From: Leucobacter chromiireducens subsp. solipictus
Lineage (GTDB): Bacteria > Actinomycetota > Actinomycetes > Actinomycetales > Microbacteriaceae
Reading direction: 5' to 3'
DNA: 64,000 bases
NCBI RefSeq assembly: GCF_016758195.1
Contig: NZ_QYAC01000002.1
Coordinates: forward strand, 310,001 to 374,000
The position numbers and the translations under genes are program-made. The notes beneath the pieces were generated by a model. That model saw only the letters and a list, made by a program, of their open reading frames with translations. It was not told where the DNA came from and made no database searches. Positions 6,136-14,942 of this stretch are shown in pieces (position 1 is the stretch's first letter; every line of letters starts with the position of its first letter).

Positions 6136-8991
6136 GTGGCGGGTACGAAGAAACTGGTGATCGTCGAGTCACCGACCAAGGCAAAGACCATTGGCGCGTA
6201 TTTGGGTGATGACTATGAGGTCATCGCCTCCGTCGGACACGTCCGCGACCTCGCGGAACCGTCGGAGCTCCCCGCCGAGCTGAAGAAGGGCCCGTTTGGG
6301 CGCTTCGCGGTCGATGTCGAGAACAACTTCGCGCCGTACTACGTCGTGAACGACAACAAGAAGAAAACGGTCACCGAGCTGAAGCGTGCGCTCAAGGGCG
6401 CCGACGAACTCCTGCTCGCAACCGATGAGGACCGGGAAGGTGAAGCCATCGCGTGGCACCTCCTGGAAGTTCTCAAGCCCAAGGTTCCCGTGCGCCGGAT
6501 GGTCTTCCACGAGATCACGAAGGAAGCCATCGAGCAGGCCAAGCAGAACACGCGCGACCTCGACACCGCGCTCGTTGACGCGCAGGAGACGCGACGCATC
6601 CTGGACCGGCTCTACGGCTACGACATCTCGCCCGTGCTGTGGCGCAAGGTCGCTCCGAAGCTGTCGGCGGGTCGCGTGCAGTCGGCCGCCACCCGCCTGG
6701 TCGTGGACCGGGAGCGTGAGCGCCAGGCGTTCACCGCCGCCGAGTACTGGGACCTCTCCGCAACGTTCCGCCCGGCCGCGGACGCCGCCGATCCGACCGC
6801 GTTCGCCGCGCGCCTCGTGCGCCTCGACGGCCAGCGCCTCGCCACGGGCGGCGACTTCGGTGACGACGGCAAGCTCACCGCGAAGGCCGAGAAGGCCGGC
6901 GCGGTGCCGCTCGCGCAGGAGCGCGCCGAGCGCCTCGCCGCGCTGCTGACCCCGAATGCCCAGGCCACCGTGCGCTCGGTCGAGACGAAGCCGCACACCC
7001 GCCGCCCCGCCGCCCCGTTCACGACGTCGACGCTGCAGCAGGAAGCCTCGCGCAAGCTGCGCTATAGCTCGCGCCAGACCATGTCCTACGCGCAGTCGCT
7101 CTACGAGAACGGCTACATCACCTATATGCGTACCGATTCGCCCACGCTGTCGCAGCAGGCGATCCAGGCGGCGCGCTCGCAGGCCGCGGATCTGTATGGC
7201 GCGCAAACGCTCCCCGAGAAGCCGCGCGTGTACACGGGCAAGGCGAAGGGTGCGCAGGAGGCGCACGAGGCCATCCGCCCCGCCGGTGACACGTTCCAGC
7301 GCCCGACCGCGCTGAAGGGCAAGCTCACCCAGGGTGAGCACGCGCTGTACGAGCTGATCTGGAAGCGAACCGTCGCGAGCCAGATGGCTGACGCGAAGGG
7401 CTCGACCGATACGGTCACCCTGGAAGTTTCGGTGACCGAGGCGGATCGCCCGGCACCGACGCAGGCCGAGTTCACCGCGAGCGGCACCGTCATCACCTTC
7501 CCCGGCTTCCTCCTCGCCTACGAAGAGGGCCGCGACGAGAAGCGGGGCGACGCGGAGCAGAACGTGTCCCTGCCGCAGCTGACGGCCGAGCAGCGACTCG
7601 ACGTGGTGGATCCCGAGGCCAAGGGCCACGAGACGAGCCCGCCGCCCCGCTACACCGAGGCGAGCCTGACCAAGCGCCTCGAGGAGCTCGGCATTGGCCG
7701 ACCCTCGACCTACGCGGCGATCATCAGCACCATCATGGATCGCGGCTACGTGACCAAGAAGGGGCAGGCGCTGGTCCCGAGTTGGATCGCGTTCTCCGTG
7801 GTGCGCCTGCTGGAGGAACACTTCAGCGCGCTCGTGAACTACGACTTCACCGCCGAAATGGAGAACGATCTCGACCGGATCGCCGCAGGCGACGCCGATC
7901 GCGGGAAGTGGCTTGGCGAGTTCTACTTCGGCAGCGACTCCCATCCGGGCCTGCGTGGCGTGGTCGACAACCTCGGCGAGATCGACGCACGCGCGATCAA
8001 CACGATCCGGATCGATGATGAGATCTCGCTTCGCAACGGAAAGTACGGCCCCTACCTCGAGGTGTACGACGAGAAGAGCGAGGTTGACGAGAACGGCGAG
8101 CTGAAGCCGCGCTCCGTGAACATCCCCGACGGCCTCGCACCCGACGAACTCACGGTCGCGAAGGCGCACGAGCTCGCGGACGCCGAGCCCGCGGAAGACC
8201 GTGTGGTCGGCACGCACCCGAGCACGGGCAAGCAGATCGTGGCGAAGAACGGGCGTTTCGGCCCCTACGTCACCGAGCTGCTCGACGAGGGCGAGGAACT
8301 CCCGAAGGGGCAGAAGCCCCGTACGGCCTCGCTGTTCAAGAGCATGGATCCCGCGACGATCGAGCTGGATCAGGCGGTCGCGCTGCTGGATCTGCCGCGC
8401 GTGGTCGGCACCGACCCCGAGACGGGAACCGAGATCACCGCGCAGAACGGTCGCTACGGCCCGTACCTGAAGAAGGGCACGGACACCCGCTCGCTCACGA
8501 GCGAGGACGCGATCTTCACGATCGACCTCGCCGGCGCCCAGGAGCTGTTCGCACAGCCCAAGTACGGGGCCCGCAAGGCGTCGAGCGCGCTGAAGGAGTT
8601 CGACGCCGACCCGGTCAGCGGCAAGCCGGTGAAGGTCCGTGACGGGCGCTTCGGGCCGTACGTGACCGATGGTGAGACGAACGCGACGATCCCGCGCGGC
8701 GACAGCGTCGAAGACATCACGTTCGAGCGCGCGATCGAGCTGCTCGCGATCAAGCGTGCGAAGGGCCCGGCGAAGAAGAAGGCCCCCGCGAAAAAGGCCG
8801 CTGCGAAGAAACCTGCCGCGAAGAAACCCGCTGCGAAGAAAGCTGCAGCGAAGAAGCCCGCCGCGAAGAAGGCCGCGGGCGACACCGCCGTGGATCCTGC
8901 GCGCTCAGCGGCCGCGAAGAAGGCCGCCGCCACTCGCGCCGCGAACAAGGCCGCTGCCGAGGCTGCGGCCGCGGCGGCTGCCACGGAGTAG
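6136..8991 (+). CDS. topA: DNA topoisomerase I
   Basis: Type IA topoisomerase relaxing negative supercoils, 951 aa. The TOPRIM domain starts at once (LVIVESPTKAKTIGAYLG) with DEDREGEA near residue 97. The active-site Tyr330 lies in YMRTDS. The C-terminal part has repeated GRFGPYV-type modules instead of zinc fingers, as usual in actinobacteria. From about residue 874 there is a Lys/Ala tail (KKAPAKKAAAKKPAAKK...) that in related enzymes aids DNA binding and processivity. The GTG start at 6136 has AAGGAG at 6125-6130. The 190-base leader includes CATAAT at 5968-5973, a possible -10 element. tmk follows 6 bases later. Confidence 0.97.
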   Translation: MAGTKKLVIVESPTKAKTIGAYLGDDYEVIASVGHVRDLAEPSELPAELKKGPFGRFAVDVENNFAPYYVVNDNKKKTVTELKRALKGADELLLATDEDREGEAIAWHLLEVLKPKVPVRRMVFHEITKEAIEQAKQNTRDLDTALVDAQETRRILDRLYGYDISPVLWRKVAPKLSAGRVQSAATRLVVDRERERQAFTAAEYWDLSATFRPAADAADPTAFAARLVRLDGQRLATGGDFGDDGKLTAKAEKAGAVPLAQERAERLAALLTPNAQATVRSVETKPHTRRPAAPFTTSTLQQEASRKLRYSSRQTMSYAQSLYENGYITYMRTDSPTLSQQAIQAARSQAADLYGAQTLPEKPRVYTGKAKGAQEAHEAIRPAGDTFQRPTALKGKLTQGEHALYELIWKRTVASQMADAKGSTDTVTLEVSVTEADRPAPTQAEFTASGTVITFPGFLLAYEEGRDEKRGDAEQNVSLPQLTAEQRLDVVDPEAKGHETSPPPRYTEASLTKRLEELGIGRPSTYAAIISTIMDRGYVTKKGQALVPSWIAFSVVRLLEEHFSALVNYDFTAEMENDLDRIAAGDADRGKWLGEFYFGSDSHPGLRGVVDNLGEIDARAINTIRIDDEISLRNGKYGPYLEVYDEKSEVDENGELKPRSVNIPDGLAPDELTVAKAHELADAEPAEDRVVGTHPSTGKQIVAKNGRFGPYVTELLDEGEELPKGQKPRTASLFKSMDPATIELDQAVALLDLPRVVGTDPETGTEITAQNGRYGPYLKKGTDTRSLTSEDAIFTIDLAGAQELFAQPKYGARKASSALKEFDADPVSGKPVKVRDGRFGPYVTDGETNATIPRGDSVEDITFERAIELLAIKRAKGPAKKKAPAKKAAAKKPAAKKPAAKKAAAKKPAAKKAAGDTAVDPARSAAAKKAAATRAANKAAAEAAAAAAATE

Positions 8992-8997
8992 CCGCGC

Positions 8998-9717
8998 GTG
9001 CGCGACACGCCAGACGTGGCTCCGGCACCCGCGTCGCCCTCACCGGGGATGTTCATCACCTTTGAGGGCGGCGACGGGGCGGGGAAGACCACGCAAGCCG
9101 AGCTGCTCGGGGCCTGGTGCGTTGCGCAGGGCCGGGAAGTGGTGCGCACGCGCGAGCCCGGCGGCACGCCGCTGGGAGTCGAGGTGCGCCGGATCCTGCT
9201 GCACGGCGGCGACGAGATTGGTGCCGTCGACCCGCGCGCGGAAGCCCTGCTCTACGCCGCAGACCGCGCCCAGCACGTGGCGCAGGTGGTGCGCCCGGCG
9301 CTGGCCCGCGGCGCGGCGGTGGTGCAGGATCGCTACATCGACTCGTCCCTCGCCTATCAGGGGGCCGGCCGCGTCCTCGACGTCGCGGAGGTGCGCCAGC
9401 TCAGCGCGTGGGCCGTGGGCGGGCTGTGGCCCGATCTCACCGTGCTGCTCGACATCGAGCCCGGGGTCGCGGCCGAGCGCCGCGCAGCGCGTGGCGGCGC
9501 GGCCGACCGGCTCGAGGCCGAAGCGGACGCGTTCCATCGTGCCGTGCGCGACGGGTTCCTCGCCCTTGCCGCGGCGGAGCCCGACCGCTATCTCGTTCTC
9601 GACGCGGCTCGCCCATTCACGGAGCTCCACATCGAGATCACCCGCCGCGTTGCCGCCATGACCGGGTGGGACGGCGGCCCCGTCTTCGACGCGGGGCAGG
9701 GCAGTCCGCAGGCATAG
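8998..9717 (+). CDS. tmk: thymidylate kinase
   Basis: Phosphorylates dTMP to dTDP using ATP. The 239-residue protein has the P-loop FEGGDGAGKTTQ near 22-31, the DRY-like substrate motif QDRYIDSSLAYQGAGR, and a LID/base-binding region typical of Tmk. It starts at GTG 8998, six bases after topA. ATG 9049 (just before FITFEGG) is an equally possible start, since the first 17 residues are Pro/Ala-rich. The topA-tmk pairing is common in actinobacteria, where holB often follows; here it is absent and the gene ends at a hairpin. Confidence 0.95.
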   Translation: MRDTPDVAPAPASPSPGMFITFEGGDGAGKTTQAELLGAWCVAQGREVVRTREPGGTPLGVEVRRILLHGGDEIGAVDPRAEALLYAADRAQHVAQVVRPALARGAAVVQDRYIDSSLAYQGAGRVLDVAEVRQLSAWAVGGLWPDLTVLLDIEPGVAAERRAARGGAADRLEAEADAFHRAVRDGFLALAAAEPDRYLVLDAARPFTELHIEITRRVAAMTGWDGGPVFDAGQGSPQA

Positions 9718-9743
9718 CGTCCGGTCCGACGTTCAGCGCGGGG

Positions 9744-9813
9744 AAACACCACACCCTCGGAGTGAAGAGCCGATCCCCATCGTCTGATCTTCACCCCGAG
9801 GGTGTGGTGGTTT
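9744..9813. terminator. bidirectional hairpin between tmk and mtnK
   Basis: Imperfect inverted repeat of about 25 bp (ACCACACCCTCGG ... CCGAGGGTGTGGT cores) with a 19-bp loop, placed between convergent genes. The outer arms end in AAA/TTT. Confidence 0.75.
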
Positions 9814-9871
9814 CGAGGGGTGCCTGCCCGCACCCCGGCCTGTGTTGCGCGCCGCACGCGGCGGCACGTGG

Positions 9872-11089
9872 TTACGCGCGGAGCAGTTCCGCGCCCACGG
9901 TTCGCGCGAACTCCGCGATGTCCTGCACGCTGTCCCAGCTCGCGGCAAGGGCGCGGGCGGCGGCAAGCACCGACCGGGCCGCGGGCGCCCGCAGCGCGGG
10001 CTCGAGCGACTCGATGTCGCGCACCTTGGCGGCACCGACGATGCGCCGCGCCATCTTCGCCGACGCAAACAGGAACGCCTCGCGGCGGATCCGGTCGAGC
10101 CGCTGGCGTGCAAAGGCGGAGCCGAACAGCTGCGTCTCCTGCCAGGTCTCTGCGCGCGCGAGGAACTCGCGTTCGAATGCGTCCCAGGTCTCCGCCACGA
10201 GCGAGAGCGCCCAGGCGGCCCGCTCGTGCTCGCCGAGCGCGGTCGCCCGCGCGGACGCGAAGCTATAGTTGGCAAACAGCGCGCCCAGGTCGAACGCGAT
10301 CGGGCCGTAGAACGCGAACTCGGAGTCGAACACCTTCACGGACTCGGCGACGGCCCCCTCGGCACCGCGCACCATGACGGATCCCGTGTGCAGGTCGCCG
10401 TGGATCAGCGCCTCAGCCTGGGTCATGAACCGCCACTTCGCCTCGGCCATTGCCGCGGCAAACGCCGGATCGGCGGCCAGATCGGCGGCGTCCGCGGCGT
10501 TCTCGGGCAGCACCTCGTTGCGGCCCGTGTCGAACACCGGCTCGGTGAAGACGAGGTCCTCGGTGATGGTGCACAGCTCCGGGTTTTGCGTCTCGGCGAT
10601 CCGCTGCGCGACGAGCTGCCGATCCTGCCCCAGGATTGAGGTGCCCACCGCGAGCGCCGCGACGTACTCGCCCAGGCGGCGCGCCACGTCCTCGTGCCGT
10701 TCCGAACGGTTGAGTGCGTCACGCCACACGGCGTAATCCGACAGATCCTCCAGCGCGAGGATGTACCGCTCCGGATCGTAGAGGATCACGTCGACGACAA
10801 GCTCGGGGGTGAGCGCGTGGTGGGTCTGCAGGGAGTCCGCCTCGCGCGCGGCGCGCTCCGGCGTCATGGGCCAGCCGGCACCCGTCATCCGGACGTAGGG
10901 GAGGGCCTGCTTCAGGATGATGCCCCGATCGTCCGCATCGAGGATGTGGAAGACGAGGTTGAGGTTGCCGTCGCCGATCTCGCGGATCGAGGCGATGCGA
11001 TCCGCGTCGATGCGATCGTGCGTCTCGGGGCGCGAGCGAAGGTACTCGGCGATGTTGTCGGCGTCGAGGAAGGTGTACTCGTGAGACAT
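9872..11089 (-). CDS. mtnK: 5-methylthioribose kinase
   Basis: Phosphorylates 5-methylthioribose at C1, the entry step of MTR salvage. The 405-residue protein follows the B. subtilis MtnK pattern closely: IGDGNLNLVFHI, ILKQALPYVR, MTPERA, the DLS motif, NPELCTITEDLVFTEPVFD, the catalytic loop LIHGDLHTGS and the metal-binding DSEFAFYGPIAFDLG. It lies downstream of the sugar ABC transporter and mtnA on the same strand, but after a strong hairpin (11125-11160), so it may be attenuated or separately transcribed. Related 5-deoxyribose kinases exist, so the in vivo substrate could be 5-deoxyribose as well. Confidence 0.92.
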   Translation of the reverse strand: MSHEYTFLDADNIAEYLRSRPETHDRIDADRIASIREIGDGNLNLVFHILDADDRGIILKQALPYVRMTGAGWPMTPERAAREADSLQTHHALTPELVVDVILYDPERYILALEDLSDYAVWRDALNRSERHEDVARRLGEYVAALAVGTSILGQDRQLVAQRIAETQNPELCTITEDLVFTEPVFDTGRNEVLPENAADAADLAADPAFAAAMAEAKWRFMTQAEALIHGDLHTGSVMVRGAEGAVAESVKVFDSEFAFYGPIAFDLGALFANYSFASARATALGEHERAAWALSLVAETWDAFEREFLARAETWQETQLFGSAFARQRLDRIRREAFLFASAKMARRIVGAAKVRDIESLEPALRAPAARSVLAAARALAASWDSVQDIAEFARTVGAELLRA

Positions 11090-11124
11090 GGGGTGGCCTT
11101 TCAGAAAGAGAGCGGGTCCGGGGG

Positions 11125-11160
11125 CGTGCGGCCGCCCACGATGCTGTGGGCGGCCGCACG
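11125..11160 (-). terminator. intra-cluster hairpin between permease and mtnK
   Basis: Perfect 15-bp stem (CGTGCGGCCGCCCAC) with a 6-base loop, no T-tract, directly after the permease stop. It could lower mtnK expression or protect the upstream mRNA end. Confidence 0.75.
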
Positions 11161-11161
11161 A

Positions 11162-12205
11162 TCACGTGGCAGGCGTGTACCGGGCCTTCTTGCGCGAGAG
11201 CGTAAAGGAGAAGAGGAGTGCGACGATCACGACGAGCCCCTTCGCGGTGTCCTGGTAGTAGTACTCGAAGCCCATCATGGTCATGCCGGTGAGGACGATG
11301 ACCACGAGGACCGCGCCCAGCAGCGTACCCCAGGCGTTGGGCTTGTTGAGTCCCAGCACCGAGGTGCCGACCAGGGCGACCGCGACGGCTTCGAGCAGGC
11401 TTGACGCGCCGGCGTTCACGTCGCCCTGCCCGATCCGCGCCACCAGGATGATGCCGGCGACGGAGGCGAAGAGCGAGGAGACGACGTAGGCGGCACCGCG
11501 GTGGAAGCCGACGCGGATCCCGGAGAGGCGGGCCGCCTCAGGGTTCGCGCCGATCGCGTACAGGATCCGGCCCCACGACGTCTTCGTGAGGATGAACCAG
11601 CAGGCCGTCACCAGGACGAGCATGACGATGACCGGGATGGGCACGGGACCCACCGTGCCGCGGTCGATGAGCAGGAACGCGGGATCGAACTTGCCGGGGG
11701 CCTGGGAGCCGTTCGGCAGCGTCATTCCCGAGGAGACCGACTGGCCGGAGACGGGGATCATCTTGGCCCCCTGGATCACGAACATCATGCCGAGGGTCGC
11801 GAGCAGGTCGGGGATCTTGCACACCACGATGAGGAAGGCGTTGAGGAGGCCAACGGCGAGCCCCGCGATGAGCACGAAGGTGATCGCCATGCCCGCGGTC
11901 AGGTTGTAGAACACCATCGTCATCGCGGCGAGCTGCACGCTGAGCCCCGCGACGGAACCGATCGAGAGGTCGAGTCCGCCGACGATCATGCTGAACATGA
12001 CGCCGAGGCCGAGGATCGCGGTGACGGAGGCGAACTTCAGCATCGAGAACATCGAGTTCGTCGTGGCGAAGGCCGGCTCGGTGATGGCGAAGAACGCGAA
12101 CGCGATGACGGTCACGGCGAGGAAGCCGTATTTGACGACGATGTCACGGATGCGGTCCCCGGCGGAGATCCGCACGGGTGCTGGGATTGCTGTCGTATCG
12201 GCCAT
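11162..12205 (-). CDS. RbsC-type sugar ABC transporter permease
   Basis: Membrane subunit of a carbohydrate-uptake (CUT2) ABC importer, 347 aa with about eight to ten hydrophobic segments and the family pattern GLDLSIGSVAGLSVQLAAM and AIGGNPEAARLSGI-like (AIGANPEAARLSGI). It is a single permease, as in ribose-type systems where it forms a homodimer. The start lies one base from the ATPase stop, so the two are co-translated. The neighbours mtnA and mtnK point to methylthioribose or a deoxypentose as cargo, which is inference from context. Confidence 0.9.
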   Translation of the reverse strand: MADTTAIPAPVRISAGDRIRDIVVKYGFLAVTVIAFAFFAITEPAFATTNSMFSMLKFASVTAILGLGVMFSMIVGGLDLSIGSVAGLSVQLAAMTMVFYNLTAGMAITFVLIAGLAVGLLNAFLIVVCKIPDLLATLGMMFVIQGAKMIPVSGQSVSSGMTLPNGSQAPGKFDPAFLLIDRGTVGPVPIPVIVMLVLVTACWFILTKTSWGRILYAIGANPEAARLSGIRVGFHRGAAYVVSSLFASVAGIILVARIGQGDVNAGASSLLEAVAVALVGTSVLGLNKPNAWGTLLGAVLVVIVLTGMTMMGFEYYYQDTAKGLVVIVALLFSFTLSRKKARYTPAT

Positions 12206-12206
12206 C

Positions 12207-13733
12207 TCAGGCCACCTCCGTCATGCTGTTGATGATCTGTTCGTTGCTGATGTCTGCGGCCCGGCCGTCGAGCGTGATGCAGCCCTCGACCATGACGATG
12301 ATGCGATCCGCCATTTCGCGGATCTCGTCGACGTCACTGCAGATCATGACGACGGCGGTACCCTCGGCGGCCTGTTCGCGGGCGCGCTGGGAGATGACGC
12401 GGCGCGCTCCGATGTCGACGCCGCGGAACGGTTCGTCGAGGAGCAGCACGCGCGGGGAGCGCTGCATCCACCGGGCCACCATGACCTTCTGCTGGTTGCC
12501 GCCGGACAGCGCGTCGAGCGACTGCTCGGGGCCCGTCGTGACGACCGAGAAGCGGTCGATCGCGTGGGTGCCGGCCGCGCGTTCGCGGCCGGGCTGCAGG
12601 ATCCCGCCACGCACGAAGTCCGTGAGGAAGGGGAGCGAGAGCGTCCGCATCACGGACCAGCCGGGGAGCATGCCCTGGGCCGCGCGATCCTCGGGAACGA
12701 GGTAGACGCCGCGTGCGATCGCCTGCTTTGGGTTCTTCGGTGCAAACGGGGCGTCGTCGAGACGCATCTCGCCGACGGTGAGCTTCCGCGCACCGAACAC
12801 GGTCTCCGCGAGCTCCGTTTTCCCGGCCCCGATCAGGCCGATGATCCCGGTCACCTCGCCGGACTTGACGTCGAGGTCCACAGGCGCGCTCTCGGGGAGC
12901 ACCCGGAGGCCGCGCACGGTCAGCGCGGTGTCGGAGCCGCGCAGCTCCTCGAGCTCGGCGGCGTCGGCGAGCACGCCCTCGCCGAGCATCGCGGCTACGG
13001 CACCCTGCAGGTCGAAGGGCAGCTGCTGGGCGTTCACGATCCGGCCGTCGCGGAGCACCGCAAGGCGATCCGCCAACGCGTTGATCTCGCTCAACCGGTG
13101 CGAGACGTACAGGATCGCGACGCCCCGATCGCGGAGCTTCGTGACGAGCGCGAAGAGCCGCTCCGCTTCGCTCTGGGACAGCGTCGAGGTGGGCTCGTCG
13201 AGGATCAGCACCTGCGGCGTGGTCGACAGCGCACGGGCGAGGAGCAGCATCTGGCAGTCGGCGATCCCCAGCTCGTGCACGTCCTGGCGGAGGAACGCGT
13301 CGTCCCAGCCCAGATCCAGGGTCGCGGCGATCTCCCGCGCGCGCGGCAGCAGCGAGCGGAGCGAGGCGACGGGGCGGACCTCCTTCAGCGCGATCTCCTC
13401 GAAGAGGAGGTTCTCGGCGACGCTGAGGCCGGGGACGATGGCGTCATCGATGCGCTGGTGCACCGTGCGGACACCGGCGCGGGCCGCGGCCATCGGAGAG
13501 TCGAAGTCGACGGGGGATCCGGACAGGCGCAGTTCACCGCCGGTCGGCGCGTGCACCCCCGCGAGGATCTTGATCAGCGTGGACTTGCCCGCACCGTTGG
13601 CCCCGAGCAGCGCGGTCACGCTCCCCGGGAACAGGTCGAGCTCGACGCCCTTGAGAACCCGGTTGGCACCGAAGTTCTTCGTCAGGCCGACGAGGCGCAG
13701 CGCGGGAGCCTGCGAGGTGTCCGTCGAATGCAT
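12207..13733 (-). CDS. RbsA-type sugar ABC transporter ATP-binding protein (two NBDs)
   Basis: 508 residues forming two fused nucleotide-binding domains. The first has the Walker A GANGAGKST (near 41-49) and the Walker B LILDEPTSTLS. The second has a degenerate P-loop GLIGAGKTEL and the signature LSGGNQQKV with LLLDEPFRGVD. Asymmetric NBDs are normal for the CUT2/RbsA family. It energises uptake of the sugar delivered by the lipoprotein encoded just upstream. A GC-rich palindrome separates it from the binding-protein gene, a common way to keep binding protein in excess. Confidence 0.93.
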   Translation of the reverse strand: MHSTDTSQAPALRLVGLTKNFGANRVLKGVELDLFPGSVTALLGANGAGKSTLIKILAGVHAPTGGELRLSGSPVDFDSPMAAARAGVRTVHQRIDDAIVPGLSVAENLLFEEIALKEVRPVASLRSLLPRAREIAATLDLGWDDAFLRQDVHELGIADCQMLLLARALSTTPQVLILDEPTSTLSQSEAERLFALVTKLRDRGVAILYVSHRLSEINALADRLAVLRDGRIVNAQQLPFDLQGAVAAMLGEGVLADAAELEELRGSDTALTVRGLRVLPESAPVDLDVKSGEVTGIIGLIGAGKTELAETVFGARKLTVGEMRLDDAPFAPKNPKQAIARGVYLVPEDRAAQGMLPGWSVMRTLSLPFLTDFVRGGILQPGRERAAGTHAIDRFSVVTTGPEQSLDALSGGNQQKVMVARWMQRSPRVLLLDEPFRGVDIGARRVISQRAREQAAEGTAVVMICSDVDEIREMADRIIVMVEGCITLDGRAADISNEQIINSMTEVA

Positions 13734-13770
13734 GTGTGCAATCTCCTCGGGATGGGGTAAACGTCAGCGG

Positions 13771-13795
13771 GTGGGGGCCCGGCCCGGGCCCCCAC
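13771..13795 (-). terminator. 25-bp palindrome between binding protein and ATPase genes
   Basis: GTGGGGGCCCGG, one central C, then the exact reverse complement. The position just after the binding-protein stop suggests an mRNA-stabilising or partial-termination hairpin that raises binding protein over transporter. Confidence 0.75.
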
Positions 13796-13802
13796 AGAAG
13801 GG

Positions 13803-14909
13803 TTAGAAGGAGACGACCGGGATCCAGTCGGAACCCGAGACCTCGGAGATGTTGAGCTCCGGCTGCGCGGCGCGCAGATCGTCCATGTTCGTGATCTTCT
13901 TCTCACGCAGCATCTCCTGCGTGACAAGGACCGGCGGGAACTCCACCGTCGACTTCTCGAGCTCGCCGGCCATCTGCAGTGCGAGGGTGCGCATCACGGC
14001 CGCGCCGATCGCGTTCGGGTCGGTCGCGCCGGTCGCGGTCCAGCGGCTGCCCTCGGCGGTCATGAGCTCGATGTCAGCGGTCGAGATATCGGCACCGTAG
14101 ACGAGGATGTCCTCGGTGCCGGGAACCTGGTCGAGGCCCGTCAGCGTGCCCTTGGCAAACTCGTCGTAGGGGGAGTAGATCGCCGTGATCTCGGCGTTCG
14201 CCTGCACGGCCGCGGTCACCATCGGGGCCGAGTCCGTCGCCGAAGAGTTCGTGAAGTTGCCGGTCTTGAACTTCTGATCCCAGCCCTGATCCTTCACGTA
14301 CTGCTGCCAGACCACATCGCGGCGGTCCAGCGGGGCGATCCCGTCGTAGTTGACGTAGCCCACCTGGGCGTCCGTGCCGATGTCCTTGGCCATCTGGTCC
14401 AGCACCAGCGACGCCATCAGCGCGTCGGACTGCTGGGTCTGCACGGACTCGGGAGCGCACTGCTGGATCTCGACGTCGTAGACCGCGACGACGATCCCCG
14501 CGTCGATGGCCTTGTTCACGCCGGCGCAGAGGGTGTCGGGGAGGCCGTGGCGCACGATGATCCCGGAGACGCCGGAGGCGATCGCCTGGTCGAGCTGGGT
14601 GGCCTGCGTCGCATTGTCGCCCTGCGCGTCGAACACCGACAGCTCGACCCCGAGCGCGTCCGCCTGCTGGCGGGTGCCGTTGAGATACTGCTGGAAGTAA
14701 TCGCCCTGGCCCGACTGCTGCACGATCGCGATCTTCACGCCGTCCTGGTCAAACGGTGCGGGAGCGGGGGCGCTCGCCTCGGCGACCTTGCCCGACTCGC
14801 TCGATCCCGCGCCGGCCGATTCGGCGGGCGCGCCCTGGGTGCACCCGGCGAGGCCGAGCGCGAGGATGGCCGCGGCGCCGAGCGCCGCCGTGGTGGTCTT
14901 TCGCATCAT
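13803..14909 (-). CDS. periplasmic-type sugar-binding lipoprotein (RbsB family)
   Basis: Extracellular solute receptor of the ABC importer, 368 aa. It has a lipoprotein signal (basic start, hydrophobic stretch, lipobox LAGC at about residue 23) and then an acidic linker. The type I periplasmic-binding fold is seen in KIAIVQQSGQGDYFQQYLNGTRQQADALG and DQAIASGVSGIIVRHG. Two Cys residues near 132 and 148 could form a disulfide. It is the most highly placed transporter gene after mtnA and is followed by a hairpin. The cargo is unknown from sequence; 5-methylthioribose or 5-deoxyribose is suggested by the flanking mtnA and mtnK. Confidence 0.9.
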   Translation of the reverse strand: MMRKTTTAALGAAAILALGLAGCTQGAPAESAGAGSSESGKVAEASAPAPAPFDQDGVKIAIVQQSGQGDYFQQYLNGTRQQADALGVELSVFDAQGDNATQATQLDQAIASGVSGIIVRHGLPDTLCAGVNKAIDAGIVVAVYDVEIQQCAPESVQTQQSDALMASLVLDQMAKDIGTDAQVGYVNYDGIAPLDRRDVVWQQYVKDQGWDQKFKTGNFTNSSATDSAPMVTAAVQANAEITAIYSPYDEFAKGTLTGLDQVPGTEDILVYGADISTADIELMTAEGSRWTATGATDPNAIGAAVMRTLALQMAGELEKSTVEFPPVLVTQEMLREKKITNMDDLRAAQPELNISEVSGSDWIPVVSF

Positions 14910-14942
14910 TGCGTTCCTTTCGGAGGAGGTGGGGTGCTGCGG

